Position numbers and translations under genes: made by a program. The notes beneath the pieces are model-generated. The model had not been told where the DNA came from, made no database searches, and worked only from the letters and a program-made list of their open reading frames with translations. Source: Aestuariibaculum sp. M13 (GTDB taxonomy: Bacteria; Bacteroidota; Bacteroidia; Flavobacteriales; Flavobacteriaceae). Taken from it: a stretch of DNA of 64,000 nucleotides. The DNA is taken from NCBI RefSeq assembly GCF_024723255.1, contig NZ_JANIAC010000002.1, positions 434,001 to 498,000 of the forward strand, written 5' to 3'. Positions 27,968-35,854 of this stretch are shown piece by piece (the stretch's first letter is position 1; the number at the start of each line of letters is the position of its first letter).

Positions 27968-29167
27968 CTAATATTTTAAGGCCTCTTGAATAACCTGAAC
28001 CATTTTAGAAGCTCTGGCTTTTACCTCCTCTTCAGTCCATGATAACTTGATTAAACTCGAAATATTTCGCCCGATAAAATGATCAGATTCTGTAAATTCT
28101 GCGTCTTTTAAATAGGCTAATCCTGCTTTTACTTCCTCCGAAATTGGATATAAAGATTTTAGTTCTTTTAAATGTTCCCACTTGCGAACATAATGCCAGT
28201 TGTTGTCGTAATAATGAAAACAAGCATCAACACCATTGGTTTTAAATCCTTCTGAAACTTTACGAGCCACTTCTAAATTTGGTAAAAAGAAATTTAAGAA
28301 GCCGTAGCTTTCCTCTCCACCTTCCGGAACAGTTCTAAAAGTAACTTCTGGAATTGCAGATAAAGCCTCTCGTAGAATGTTAAAGTTCCTTTTTTGAGTC
28401 TCTATAATCTCCGGTAAACGTTTCAACTGACCTAAACCAACGGCAGCATGTAATTCTGAAATTCTGAAATTATATCCTAAAAAAGGATGAGATTCTGCTC
28501 CCCTATCGTTGCCAACATGGTCATGCCCATGATCGCTGTAATGATCGGAATACAGGTAATATTTTTCATTATTGGTAATAACTGCTCCACCTTCGCCACA
28601 GGTAATGGTTTTTACAAAGTCGAATGAAAAACAACCTAAATCTCCAATGCTTCCTAAAGCTTTACCTTTGTAGGTTCCGCCAATAGCCTGACAAGCATCC
28701 TCAACTAATATCAAATTATGCTTATCGCAAACAGTCTGTAAAGCTTCTAAATCGCCCATACTTCCACACATATGGACAACCATAACGGCTTTAGTTTTTG
28801 AAGTAATAGCGGCTTCTACTGCTTTTGGATTTAAGGTTAAGGTATCGTCTATATCGACTAAAATCGGGGTTGCCCCCAGTATCATAACAGCTTCAAAACT
28901 GGCAACAAACGTAAAGGTTGGTAAAATAACCTCGTCTCCTGCACCTACTCCTGCGGCTGCTAAAGCAACTGAAATGGCTGCTGTTCCGCTTGAAACCAGC
29001 TGAACGTGATTCGCTTTAAACGTATTTTCTAATTCTTTTTCTAATTTTTTGGCTTTCCAGTGTCCGTTGCGCATACCGTCGAAACCATAGCGCATAAGCA
29101 CACCATTATCTAAAACATCGTTTACTTCTTTACGTTCTAAATCTCCAAATAATTCAAATCCTGGCAT
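27968..29167 (-). CDS. DegT/DnrJ/EryC1/StrS family aminotransferase
   Basis: A 399-residue PLP sugar aminotransferase-like enzyme. SSGTAAISVAL (about 59-69) binds the cofactor phosphate. VEDACQAIGG has Asp157 at the pyridine nitrogen. SFDFVKTITCGEGG places Lys186 for the Schiff base. These enzymes transaminate keto-sugars for cell-surface glycans or antibiotics. No nucleotide-sugar genes are adjacent, so the substrate is open. The nearby converging lipoprotein is not obviously related. There is a stretch of 120 bp before the next minus gene upstream (27848-27967) with no feature. Confidence 0.92.
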   Translation of the reverse strand: MPGFELFGDLERKEVNDVLDNGVLMRYGFDGMRNGHWKAKKLEKELENTFKANHVQLVSSGTAAISVALAAAGVGAGDEVILPTFTFVASFEAVMILGATPILVDIDDTLTLNPKAVEAAITSKTKAVMVVHMCGSMGDLEALQTVCDKHNLILVEDACQAIGGTYKGKALGSIGDLGCFSFDFVKTITCGEGGAVITNNEKYYLYSDHYSDHGHDHVGNDRGAESHPFLGYNFRISELHAAVGLGQLKRLPEIIETQKRNFNILREALSAIPEVTFRTVPEGGEESYGFLNFFLPNLEVARKVSEGFKTNGVDACFHYYDNNWHYVRKWEHLKELKSLYPISEEVKAGLAYLKDAEFTESDHFIGRNISSLIKLSWTEEEVKARASKMVQVIQEALKY

Positions 29168-29182
29168 ATTTTTTTTGTTTTT

Positions 29183-29267
29183 GCGTTAGGGATTGAGGTT
29201 TTGTTGAAGCTCCTCGCAGAGAGCGACTACCGAAAGCCCGACCCCAAAGGTATTTTGGGGTAACGCC
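29183..29267 (+). ncRNA. Putative structured RNA (flavobacterial recurrent element, possibly Flavo-1-like)
   Basis: The outer stem GCGTTA (29183-29188) pairs with TAACGC (29261-29266). An inner hairpin pairs ACCCCAAA (29241-29248) with TTTGGGGT (29254-29261). GGGATTGA (29189-29196) and AAGCCCGA (29234-29241) form the conserved-looking core, with GGG able to pair with CCC. I recall the GCGTTAGGGATTGA...AAGCCCGACC...AACGCC pattern as widespread in intergenic regions of Flavobacteriia, and link it loosely to the Flavo-1 RNA. This was not verified. It is antisense in direction to both flanking genes. Confidence 0.5.
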
Positions 29268-29281
29268 ATTAATTGTATTTT

Positions 29282-29911
29282 TTATAATTCTATGATTGCT
29301 TCTTCAAGCGGTTTTCTAACCTTAGCGAAGTCTGAAAACATATCGTCGTCTGAACGGTATCCTACAGGAAGTAATAAAACCGATTTTAAGCCTTTTTCCT
29401 GAAGGCTTAAGATTTTATCGTATTCTGAAGCTTTAAAGCCTTCCATTGGGCAGGAATCGATATTTTCAACCGCACAAACAGTCATTAAGTTTCCTAATGC
29501 AATATATGCCTGATGTTTTGACCACTGCTGGCGTTCTTCGACAGACATTTTACCCATCATTTTAATGAGGTCTTCACGATAAGGTTTCAAAATATCTTCA
29601 GACGTTTTCCTAATATCCTTTATGTTTTCGTAATAGTTAACCACGTCGTGCTCTAAAACATTTTCCTGAATACAAATAACAAGAAGATGGGAAGCATCGG
29701 TAACCTGACGTTGATTGTACGCATGCGGCAATAACGACTGACGTAAACTCTCGGTTTCTACAATAAGTAGTTTTATGGTTTGTAATCCGAATGAGGTTGC
29801 TGTAAGATTAAAAGCTTGTTTTAAAGTATCCAGTTTGGCAGGCGATAATTTTTTATTTACATCAAACTTTTTAGTGGCATAGCGCCACTTGAGCTGTTTT
29901 ATGATATCCAT
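29282..29911 (-). CDS. Nitroreductase family NAD(P)H-dependent oxidoreductase
   Basis: A 209-residue FMN-dependent oxidoreductase of the NfsB/YdgI-like group. It has the N-terminal KQLKWRYATKKFD (flavin phosphate Arg/Thr), the helix SATSFGLQTIKLLIV-like segment, IALGNLMTVCAVENIDSCPMEGF and LLPVGYRSDDD near the C-terminus. It is a cytoplasmic dimer by family. A substrate (quinone, nitro compound or dihydropteridine) cannot be assigned. It lies on the minus strand next to the tRNA-Ser promoter region. Confidence 0.9.
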   Translation of the reverse strand: MDIIKQLKWRYATKKFDVNKKLSPAKLDTLKQAFNLTATSFGLQTIKLLIVETESLRQSLLPHAYNQRQVTDASHLLVICIQENVLEHDVVNYYENIKDIRKTSEDILKPYREDLIKMMGKMSVEERQQWSKHQAYIALGNLMTVCAVENIDSCPMEGFKASEYDKILSLQEKGLKSVLLLPVGYRSDDDMFSDFAKVRKPLEEAIIEL

Positions 29912-30037
29912 TTTTCAATATTATGTTACACAAAAGTAAGGTTTGCATTTTTATTTTACATCACTATTTTTAAAATTACTCATAATGAATGGATTAAAAA
30001 TTATTTACAAAAAAGTCGAAAAAAAGCCGAAAAAACT

Positions 30038-30068
30038 TTGATAGAATTGAAAAAGGATTCTATATTTG
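30038..30068 (+). promoter_or_regulatory. Bacteroidota consensus promoter of tRNA-Ser
   Basis: TTTG (30038-30041), a 19-bp spacer and TATATTTG (30061-30068) match the -33/-7 consensus completely. Transcription should start near 30075, leaving a leader of about 30 nt before the tRNA. Confidence 0.85.
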
Positions 30069-30104
30069 CACCCGCAATCAGGGAATACCTGATGAGACAC
30101 TCAA

Positions 30105-30189
30105 GGAGAAATGGCAGAGTGGTCGAATGCGGCGGTCTTGAAAACCGTTGAGGGTCACACCTCCGGGGGTTCGAATCCCTCTTTCTCCG
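30105..30189 (+). tRNA. tRNA-Ser (anticodon UGA)
   Basis: This is an 85-nt class II tRNA. The acceptor stem GGAGAAA (30105-30111) pairs with TTTCTCC (30182-30188), and the discriminator base is G. The anticodon loop CTTGAAA reads TGA. A long variable arm (TTGAGGGTCACACCTCC region) is typical of serine tRNA. The T loop is TTCGAAT. The CCA end is not encoded. Confidence 0.96.
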
Positions 30190-30193
30190 CAAC

Positions 30194-30230
30194 AAAAGCT
30201 CGTAACAGTAATGTTTACGGGCTTTTTTAT
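30194..30230 (+). terminator. Terminator of the tRNA-Ser unit
   Basis: AAAAGCTCGTAA pairs with TTACGGGCTTTT (12 bp including one G-T pair), followed by T-rich sequence. Confidence 0.8.
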
Positions 30231-30443
30231 TTTTGGTTGACAATATAGTTGACAGTTCTTTTTATTAAATTTCTTTAGCGATAGGACTTTTTCTTTAAAA
30301 GGTTTCACCTCCTATCAATCGTTTAGATAAAATTTAATTTTATCGCTTCAAGCTAAACTATTCCTATAAATTTATTTAATATTTTCTCCTTGATCATTCA
30401 TCTGTAAGAATAATATTTATATTTATCATAATAAATATAATGT

Positions 30444-30484
30444 GGATAAACACAATAGTGTTTATCCAATTGTTAGCAACAATT
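30444..30484. repeat. Two adjacent perfect hairpins before a small lipoprotein gene
   Basis: GGATAAACAC (30444-30453) pairs perfectly with GTGTTTATCC (30458-30467) around AATA. Directly after it, AATTGTT (30468-30474) pairs with AACAATT (30478-30484) around AGC. The GTTAGCAACA boundary resembles GTTATAGCACA at 31108, just before the next small gene. The 30231-30443 stretch holds only AT-rich sequence without a supported gene. Confidence 0.65.
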
Positions 30485-30495
30485 TGAGAACTACA

Positions 30496-30978
30496 ATGAG
30501 AAAACCAATATTTTTAGTTTTAATTTTAACAATTCTTTCTTGCCATAGTAAGAAATCTGAAAAACCTCAAAATGCGGAATTGAATACTGAAAAGGAAATT
30601 ATCCAACCTGAAAAATTAGTTCTTAACGACACAGTTTTTTATTTAAGTGGAGATAATGACTTGGCTCTTATAAAACTAACTTTAATTCCAAATGGAACTT
30701 TTGATTTTTATATGAGCATTTATCCTGAACCAATGCAAGACGCGGAACCTGAATCTGACATAATAAACTCGAACGGAACTTGGAGCGTAAATGCGAAAAC
30801 TGTATCGCTAAACTTTGCGGAACGAAAAAAAGACACACTGAATTTAAATGACCTTTTTGACTCAAACTTTAAAGAAGGAAATGAATTTAAAGTTATTAAT
30901 AAAAATACGGTTGAGATAGACTATTCTTTAGACAAACTAAACATTTGGGGAATTAGTTGTCATAAATCGGAAAAATAA
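30496..30978 (+). CDS. Small lipoprotein, unknown function
   Basis: About 160 residues from the ATG at 30496. An in-frame GTG at 30442 lies in the hairpin region and would destroy the signal peptide. The signal FLVLILTILSCHSKK has a lipobox with the lipid Cys at about 16. The mature part is polar, with NPNGTFDFYMSIYPEP-like beta segments, NSNGTWSVNAKTVSLNF and ends WGISCHKSEK. The pattern resembles small lipocalin-like or META-like beta proteins, but I do not recognise a family. It lies in a low-density region between hairpin repeats and looks like accessory, cassette-type content. Confidence 0.7.
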   Translation: MRKPIFLVLILTILSCHSKKSEKPQNAELNTEKEIIQPEKLVLNDTVFYLSGDNDLALIKLTLIPNGTFDFYMSIYPEPMQDAEPESDIINSNGTWSVNAKTVSLNFAERKKDTLNLNDLFDSNFKEGNEFKVINKNTVEIDYSLDKLNIWGISCHKSEK

Positions 30979-30983
30979 AAACT

Positions 30984-31120
30984 GGTGCTAACACCGTAAA
31001 AATTGCTATTTTGGTGTTAAACCGATGGAGGTTGCTTGTTTTGCTACTTCTGATTTTCCTACGGAAAATCCTCGCACACAAAACCGCAACTTTCCATATA
31101 CAAACCGTTATAGCACATAC
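30984..31120. repeat. Large imperfect hairpin element (cassette-boundary-like)
   Basis: Nested inverted repeats are visible. TAACACC (30989-30995) pairs with GGTGTTA (31013-31019). GTTGC..GTTTTG (31031-31043) pairs with CAAAAC..GCAAC (31079-31090). GATTTTCC (31052-31059) pairs with GGAAAATC (31063-31070). GGTGCTA at the left and TAGCAC at the right end (31111-31116) are also complementary. The core CTTCTGATTT...CTCGCA recurs at 31866-31894. No protein is encoded. Confidence 0.75.
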
Positions 31121-31135
31121 CTCTAAATCAACTGA

Positions 31136-31603
31136 ATGATTGAATTAATCTTATCTACTTTAGCTGAATTCGGACTTATCCATGAAGATTATAAACATCG
31201 TAAACGGATTAGTAAAAAAGAGAACGAAGACGGAATAAAAAGACCTTTTCAAAAATATTTTTTACCACCTAGCTCTATAGTGGTAATTTCTATTTTTGTA
31301 ATTGGACTTTTAAGTGCATTCATATTTTTTATTTATCAGCATAAATCCATTTTTCCTGAAACAACGGAAAAAGAAATTGTGGAAATGACTGCAAGAATGG
31401 AAAAATGGAAAGAAAAATACGGGCAATATCCAACTAACTTAAAAGAACTGATTGGAAATGACCCAATGAGACAAGATTGGAATAAAGATTCCTGGAATAG
31501 ACCTTATCATTATTTTGTGAACGAAAATGGAACAAAATTTTTAATTATTTCAGCGGGCTCAGACGGAAATTTCAAAACGGAAGATGACATTAAATCGAAA
31601 TAA
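31136..31603 (+). CDS. Single-helix protein with GspG-like C-terminal domain
   Basis: A 155-residue protein. The cytoplasmic N-terminus (about 1-48) is followed by a helix (about 49-70, VVISIFVIGLLSAFIFFIY). The C-terminal domain (about 85-155) resembles the globular part of type II secretion major pseudopilin GspG: KYGQYPTNLKELIGNDPM, DSWNRPYHYFV and ISAGSDGNFKTEDDI, the calcium-loop-like ending. It lacks the prepilin N-terminal motif, so it is not a standard pseudopilin. It overlaps the next gene by 20 bp and follows the hairpin element by 15 bp. Confidence 0.75.
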   Translation: MIELILSTLAEFGLIHEDYKHRKRISKKENEDGIKRPFQKYFLPPSSIVVISIFVIGLLSAFIFFIYQHKSIFPETTEKEIVEMTARMEKWKEKYGQYPTNLKELIGNDPMRQDWNKDSWNRPYHYFVNENGTKFLIISAGSDGNFKTEDDIKSK

Positions 31604-31835
31604 AATAAATTTAAAAATTATAAAACTTTACATCCTTAGTCTGATTTGTATTGTCTTTTTCTTTTTACTTGAAAATACCATTATCATATCTGAATTAATT
31701 GAAAAATCAAGCAAATTACGATATAATGGATTTGTTACATTTTTACTGGCTGGATTACTCAAATACGGATTGTTAATAATCGGAATAGGGCTTATCGTAA
31801 TTTTAAGTTTTATTCTAATTAGAAAAAAATTATAA
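31584..31835 (+). CDS. Small two-helix membrane protein
   Basis: An 83-residue protein whose start overlaps the end of the GspG-like gene by 20 bp. It has two hydrophobic helices (about 13-35 and 50-78) and basic ends (NRNKINLKIIK and IRKKL). No motif is recognised. The overlap suggests coupled expression with the upstream protein, perhaps as a membrane partner. It may be part of an accessory cassette. Confidence 0.6.
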   Translation: MTLNRNKINLKIIKLYILSLICIVFFFLLENTIIISELIEKSSKLRYNGFVTFLLAGLLKYGLLIIGIGLIVILSFILIRKKL

Positions 31836-31865
31836 ACTTACTACAACACTATATAAAGCTCATCG

Positions 31866-31945
31866 CTTCTGATTTCCATTCGAAAATTCTCGCAAACGTG
31901 CTATCTTGATTTCACAATCTGAAAATCCTCTCGGATTTTTATACA
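31866..31945. repeat. Degenerate second copy of the hairpin element
   Basis: CTTCTGATTTCCATTCGAAA and following bases to CTCGCA (31866-31894) match the core of the element at 31046-31076, with a few changes. A separate hairpin, AAAATCC (31922-31928) / GGATTTT (31933-31939), follows and ends in T's, so it may terminate the preceding gene. The rest of 31836-32100 is AT-rich without a gene. Confidence 0.6.
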
Positions 31946-32100
31946 ATACCTCCAGGGTCAAATTCCTTACTCTTATTCATTCTCTACCAATTTATTATTA
32001 ATTTAGATATCGAATATTTTTACCGATTATAATTATCAATTCCACAAAAATATTCACATATTTTTAATATATAATAACACAATTTTAAAAGTATTACTAT

Positions 32101-32108
32101 TAAATTTG
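32101..32108 (+). promoter_or_regulatory. -7 promoter-like element of the exporter operon
   Basis: TAAATTTG fits TAnnTTTG and lies 21 bp before the TetR-family ATG. A matching -33 TTTG is not clear. Confidence 0.45.
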
Positions 32109-32129
32109 TGAGATAGACAATTATACACT

Positions 32130-32810
32130 ATGATTAATTTACTACAAAGCTTTAAAATAGAAGTACCTAAGGGTATTTTCATTAAAGACCCTGAAACCTC
32201 AGACTTGGGTAAACGTATCATTAAACATAGCATTTTGCTTATTGATGAATTAGGATTTGAACTTTTCACATTCAAAAAACTTGGGGTAGCAATTAATTCA
32301 AACGAAAGTTCTATTTATCGATATTTCGAAAGCAAACATCATTTGCTCATGTATTTAACCTCGTGGTACTGGGTTTGGATTGAGTATCAATTAGTTTTAG
32401 AAACTTTTGCATTAAAACATCCTGAAGAAAAACTTAAAAAAAGCATTGAGGTACTAACCAGAACTACTGAAGAGGATAGTAATTTTGAGCATATTAACGA
32501 AGTTGTGCTAAACAAAATCATTATTAGTGAAAATGCTAAGGCCTACTTAACCTGTGATGTAGACTCAGAAAACGAAGAAGGCTTTTTTAAACCCTTTAAA
32601 CGTGTTGTGACAAGATTTTCTGAAATTATTCAGGAATATAATAAAAACTATACTTACTCGATTAGTTTGGCCAGTTCTACAATTGAAGGCGCTTTACATC
32701 AGCACTTTTTTCAACAGCACATAAAAAGTATTACAAACTGTAATAAAACAACATCTGTAACCGAATTTTATACCAACTTAATATTTAATACACTAAAGCA
32801 TGGAGAATAA
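32130..32810 (+). CDS. TetR/AcrR family transcriptional regulator
   Basis: A 226-residue regulator. The N-terminal HTH covers about 28-75. It begins with KRIIKHSILLIDELGFELFT and holds FKKLGVAINSNESSIYRYFESKHHLLMYL, the classic TetR recognition helix region. The C-terminal ligand/dimer domain is helical and not diagnostic. It is the first gene of an exporter operon. The ABC gene starts inside its last codons (11-bp overlap), so regulator and transporter levels are coupled. It is probably a repressor of its own operon, released by an exporter substrate (inference). Confidence 0.88.
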   Translation: MINLLQSFKIEVPKGIFIKDPETSDLGKRIIKHSILLIDELGFELFTFKKLGVAINSNESSIYRYFESKHHLLMYLTSWYWVWIEYQLVLETFALKHPEEKLKKSIEVLTRTTEEDSNFEHINEVVLNKIIISENAKAYLTCDVDSENEEGFFKPFKRVVTRFSEIIQEYNKNYTYSISLASSTIEGALHQHFFQQHIKSITNCNKTTSVTEFYTNLIFNTLKHGE

Positions 32811-34464
32811 CAACGTTTTATCACCTTGGAAACGTTTTCTAGGTCTTGTTCAACTTGAAAAAAAAGACATATTCAGAGTCGCTTACTTTGCCATTTTTGA
32901 GGGGATTTTAGCTTTAACCTTACCCTTAGGAATTCAAGCTATTATTACACTTTTACAGGGCGGACAGGTTTCTACTTCCTGGATTGTTTTAGTGGTTTTA
33001 GTAACCTCGGGCGTGGCGTTTACAGGTATCTTAAAACTTATACAAATTAGAATTATTGAAAGTATACAGCAGCGTATTTTCACAAGAGCTTCATTCGATT
33101 TAGCTTATAGATTTCCTAAAATTAAAATGGACGAAATGCGCAATTACTACCTGCCCGAATTAGCCAATCGTTTTTTCGATACCTTGAGTATTCAAAAGGG
33201 ACTTTCTAAAATACTTATCGATATTCCATCAGCTTTTTTACAGGTTATCTTTGCCTTAATCCTGTTATCATTTTATCATCCATTCTTTATTGTATTCGGA
33301 ATTCTTTTATTAGGACTCATTTTTATCGTATTTAAATACACCGCAAAAAAAGGTTTGGACACCAGTTTAAAAGAATCTAAATACAAGTATAAAATGGCGC
33401 ACTGGCTTGAAGAAATTGCCCGTACCGTTATAAGCTTTAAACTATCAGGAAAAACCAGTTTGGCTCTTGACAAAACCGACGATTTAGTTTTCGATTATGT
33501 AAGCGGGCGTGAAAGTCACTTTAAAGTTTTAATGCTTCAGTTTAAACAAATGATTGGTTTTAAGGTTATTGTAACTGCAAGTTTATTATTGGTTGGAGGA
33601 TCTTTAGTACTTCATCAACAAATGAATATTGGTCAGTTTGTTGCTGCCGAAATCATCATCATCTTAATTATTGCTTCAGTTGAAAAACTTATTTTAAGTT
33701 TAGAATCTATTTACGATGTCCTTACAGCTATTGAAAAATTAGGTCAAGTAGTAGATAAACCTATTGAAAATCAATTCGGAGAAGAAGTATCTGATGCAAG
33801 ACCGTTTACTATAGAACTTAAAAATGCTGGATATCGGGTTTACAACCGTAACAAGCCAATTTTAGAACGCATTTCTTTTACTATAGAGCCAAGTGATCGT
33901 GTTTTAATTCAAGGAGAAAGTGGTTCCGGTAAATCAAGTTTATTGCAGCTTATCTCAGGCGTCGTTGCCCCTACCGATGGTTATATTTATATCGACAACT
34001 TATCTATTGAAAGTTTACACATTAACAAATACCGTTCGCATTTAGGGATGGTGCTTTCGGAAGAATCGCCTTTTGAAGGAACCATTCGAGAAAATGTGAC
34101 GTTTGGAAATCGTGACATTAGTGACGAAGACATTTTTAGTGTGTTTGAAAAAGTAGGTCTAACCAGTTTTTTAAAGCGACAACAACACGGTTTAAACACC
34201 TTAATAAAACCAGAAGGAAAACAGATTCCGTACTTTATTTCCAGTAAACTACTACTGGCAAGAGCCATTTTAAAACAACCTAAAGTTTTAATTTTAGAAG
34301 AGCCTTTAAAGCAATTTAATTTTGAAGAATCTGAAAAAATATTTGAATACTTATGCGACAAATCCAATCCTTGGAGTGTTATTGTAGTTAGTAACCTTAA
34401 CTACTGGAAACACAAGTGCAACAAGCACATCACTTTAGAAGATGGTCACATGATTAATTCGTAA
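32800..34464 (+). CDS. ABC exporter half-transporter with degenerate ATPase domain
   Basis: A 554-residue protein with an N-terminal six-helix exporter domain (about 20-310) and a C-terminal nucleotide-binding domain (about 330-554). There is no C39 peptidase domain. Walker A is intact (GESGSGKSS, about 372-380) and Walker B reads VLILEEP (about 494-500), with Glu for the usual Asp. The Q-loop Gln is replaced (LGMVLSEESPF), the LSGGQ signature is absent (IPYFISSK before LLLARAIL), the D-loop is not SALD, and the H-loop His is missing (VVSNLNYW). ATP hydrolysis is therefore doubtful. HlyD-like and TolC-like genes follow, as in type I secretion. Confidence 0.88.
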   Translation: MENNNVLSPWKRFLGLVQLEKKDIFRVAYFAIFEGILALTLPLGIQAIITLLQGGQVSTSWIVLVVLVTSGVAFTGILKLIQIRIIESIQQRIFTRASFDLAYRFPKIKMDEMRNYYLPELANRFFDTLSIQKGLSKILIDIPSAFLQVIFALILLSFYHPFFIVFGILLLGLIFIVFKYTAKKGLDTSLKESKYKYKMAHWLEEIARTVISFKLSGKTSLALDKTDDLVFDYVSGRESHFKVLMLQFKQMIGFKVIVTASLLLVGGSLVLHQQMNIGQFVAAEIIIILIIASVEKLILSLESIYDVLTAIEKLGQVVDKPIENQFGEEVSDARPFTIELKNAGYRVYNRNKPILERISFTIEPSDRVLIQGESGSGKSSLLQLISGVVAPTDGYIYIDNLSIESLHINKYRSHLGMVLSEESPFEGTIRENVTFGNRDISDEDIFSVFEKVGLTSFLKRQQHGLNTLIKPEGKQIPYFISSKLLLARAILKQPKVLILEEPLKQFNFEESEKIFEYLCDKSNPWSVIVVSNLNYWKHKCNKHITLEDGHMINS

Positions 34465-34469
34465 TTACT

Positions 34470-35831
34470 ATGCTAAATATATCTCATAATAAAGTTTCAG
34501 AACTACTTGATTTAAACAAATACAAATCAGGTCAGGCAACACAACATACCAATCAGCATAACCTGTTTAGACGTGTTTTGCTAATCAGTACCATATTGGT
34601 TGTTATCATTTTGTTTTTACCCTGGACACAGAATGTAACCAGTAAAGGTTTAGTAACTACACTAAAGCCTAACCAACGTCCGCAAACGTTACAATCGCCT
34701 ATTCCGGGACGTATTGATTCTTGGTTTGTTCAGGAAGGTGATTTTGTTAAACAAGGCGATACCATTCTTAAAATATCGGAAATTAAAAGTGAATATTTCG
34801 ACGACTTACTAACCGAACGTACAGGTGACCAGATTAAGGCAAAATCGGCTTCTGTTGATGCATACCGTTCAAAAGTTCAAGCGTTGAAAAATCAGTATGC
34901 AGCATTACAACAGGAGCAACAGTTAAAGTTGGAGCAAGCTAAAAACAAATACATCCAGTCTAAATTAAAAGTAGAATCAGATAGCATTGATTTAGAAGCT
35001 GCTAAAACCAAAGCCAAAATTGCCGAAACTCAGTTTGAGCGTACTTTATCGTTACAAGAGCAAGGGTTAAAAGCTGTTAAGGATGTTGAAGAATACCGAA
35101 ATAAACTTCAGGAAGCCAATGCCAAATACGTATCTCAGGAAAACAAATGGCTGGTGTCAAAAAACGAGGTGATAAATACCAAACTGAACATCTCAACCAT
35201 CAAGGCCACTTACGGCGACAAACTATCTAAAGCACAAAGTGATTTATACACTGCCGAATCGAGTGCTTTAGACAGTGAGGCTCAAGTTTCAAAATTAGAA
35301 AACAGTTTGGCTAACTACGAAAAAAGAAACAGTTTACTTTATATAACGGCTCCGCAGGATGGTTATATCAATAAAGCCATAAAATCAGGAATTGGAGAAA
35401 CTTTTAAAGAAGGAGAACCATTAGTTGGTATTATGCCGGCAAACTACGAATTAGCTGTCGAAATGTGGGTTAGACCAATAGATTTACCTCTTTTACATAA
35501 AGGAGAGCACGTGCAAGTGCAATTTGAAGGTTGGCCTGCAATCGTATTTAGTGGCTGGCCTAATGTCTCTTACGGTACTTATGGCGCAACCATTGTTGCT
35601 ATCGAAAACTTTGCCAGCAAAAATGGTATGTATCGTGTGCTAATAAACAGAGATCCAGATTATGGTCCGTGGCCAGAAGCTTTACGTGTTGGTTCTGGGG
35701 CACAAACTATTACACTTTTAGAAGATGTGCCTATTTGGTTTGAAATCTGGCGACAAATAAACAGCTTCCCTCCTAACTTTTATGTTCCAGAAGGTGAAGA
35801 TGATTCTAAAAAAGGTGAAGAAAAGAAATAA
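34470..35831 (+). CDS. HlyD-family membrane fusion protein
   Basis: A 453-residue periplasmic adaptor. The cytoplasmic N-terminus (about 1-32) is followed by an anchor helix (about 33-52, RVLLISTILVVIILFLPW). The first half of the lipoyl-like domain is LQSPIPGRIDSWFVQEGDFVKQG (split around Pro). A long coiled-coil hairpin (about 110-290) contains many Gln, Lys and Glu. The second lipoyl half is YITAPQDGYINKAI. The beta-barrel region follows. It starts 5 bp after the ABC gene. It should bridge the inner-membrane transporter and the TolC-like channel. Confidence 0.9.
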   Translation: MLNISHNKVSELLDLNKYKSGQATQHTNQHNLFRRVLLISTILVVIILFLPWTQNVTSKGLVTTLKPNQRPQTLQSPIPGRIDSWFVQEGDFVKQGDTILKISEIKSEYFDDLLTERTGDQIKAKSASVDAYRSKVQALKNQYAALQQEQQLKLEQAKNKYIQSKLKVESDSIDLEAAKTKAKIAETQFERTLSLQEQGLKAVKDVEEYRNKLQEANAKYVSQENKWLVSKNEVINTKLNISTIKATYGDKLSKAQSDLYTAESSALDSEAQVSKLENSLANYEKRNSLLYITAPQDGYINKAIKSGIGETFKEGEPLVGIMPANYELAVEMWVRPIDLPLLHKGEHVQVQFEGWPAIVFSGWPNVSYGTYGATIVAIENFASKNGMYRVLINRDPDYGPWPEALRVGSGAQTITLLEDVPIWFEIWRQINSFPPNFYVPEGEDDSKKGEEKK

Positions 35832-35854
35832 ATCCAATCATTTAATTCTACATA

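Noticed and set aside
30001-30308. Minus-strand open frames with Arg-rich products
   Set aside because: They run through the tRNA-Ser gene on its antisense strand and are by-products of the tRNA sequence.
30231-30443. Possible integration site after tRNA-Ser
   Set aside because: The GTTGACA motif occurs twice (30236-30253), but there is no duplicated tRNA 3' end and no integrase, so a genomic-island att site is not supported.
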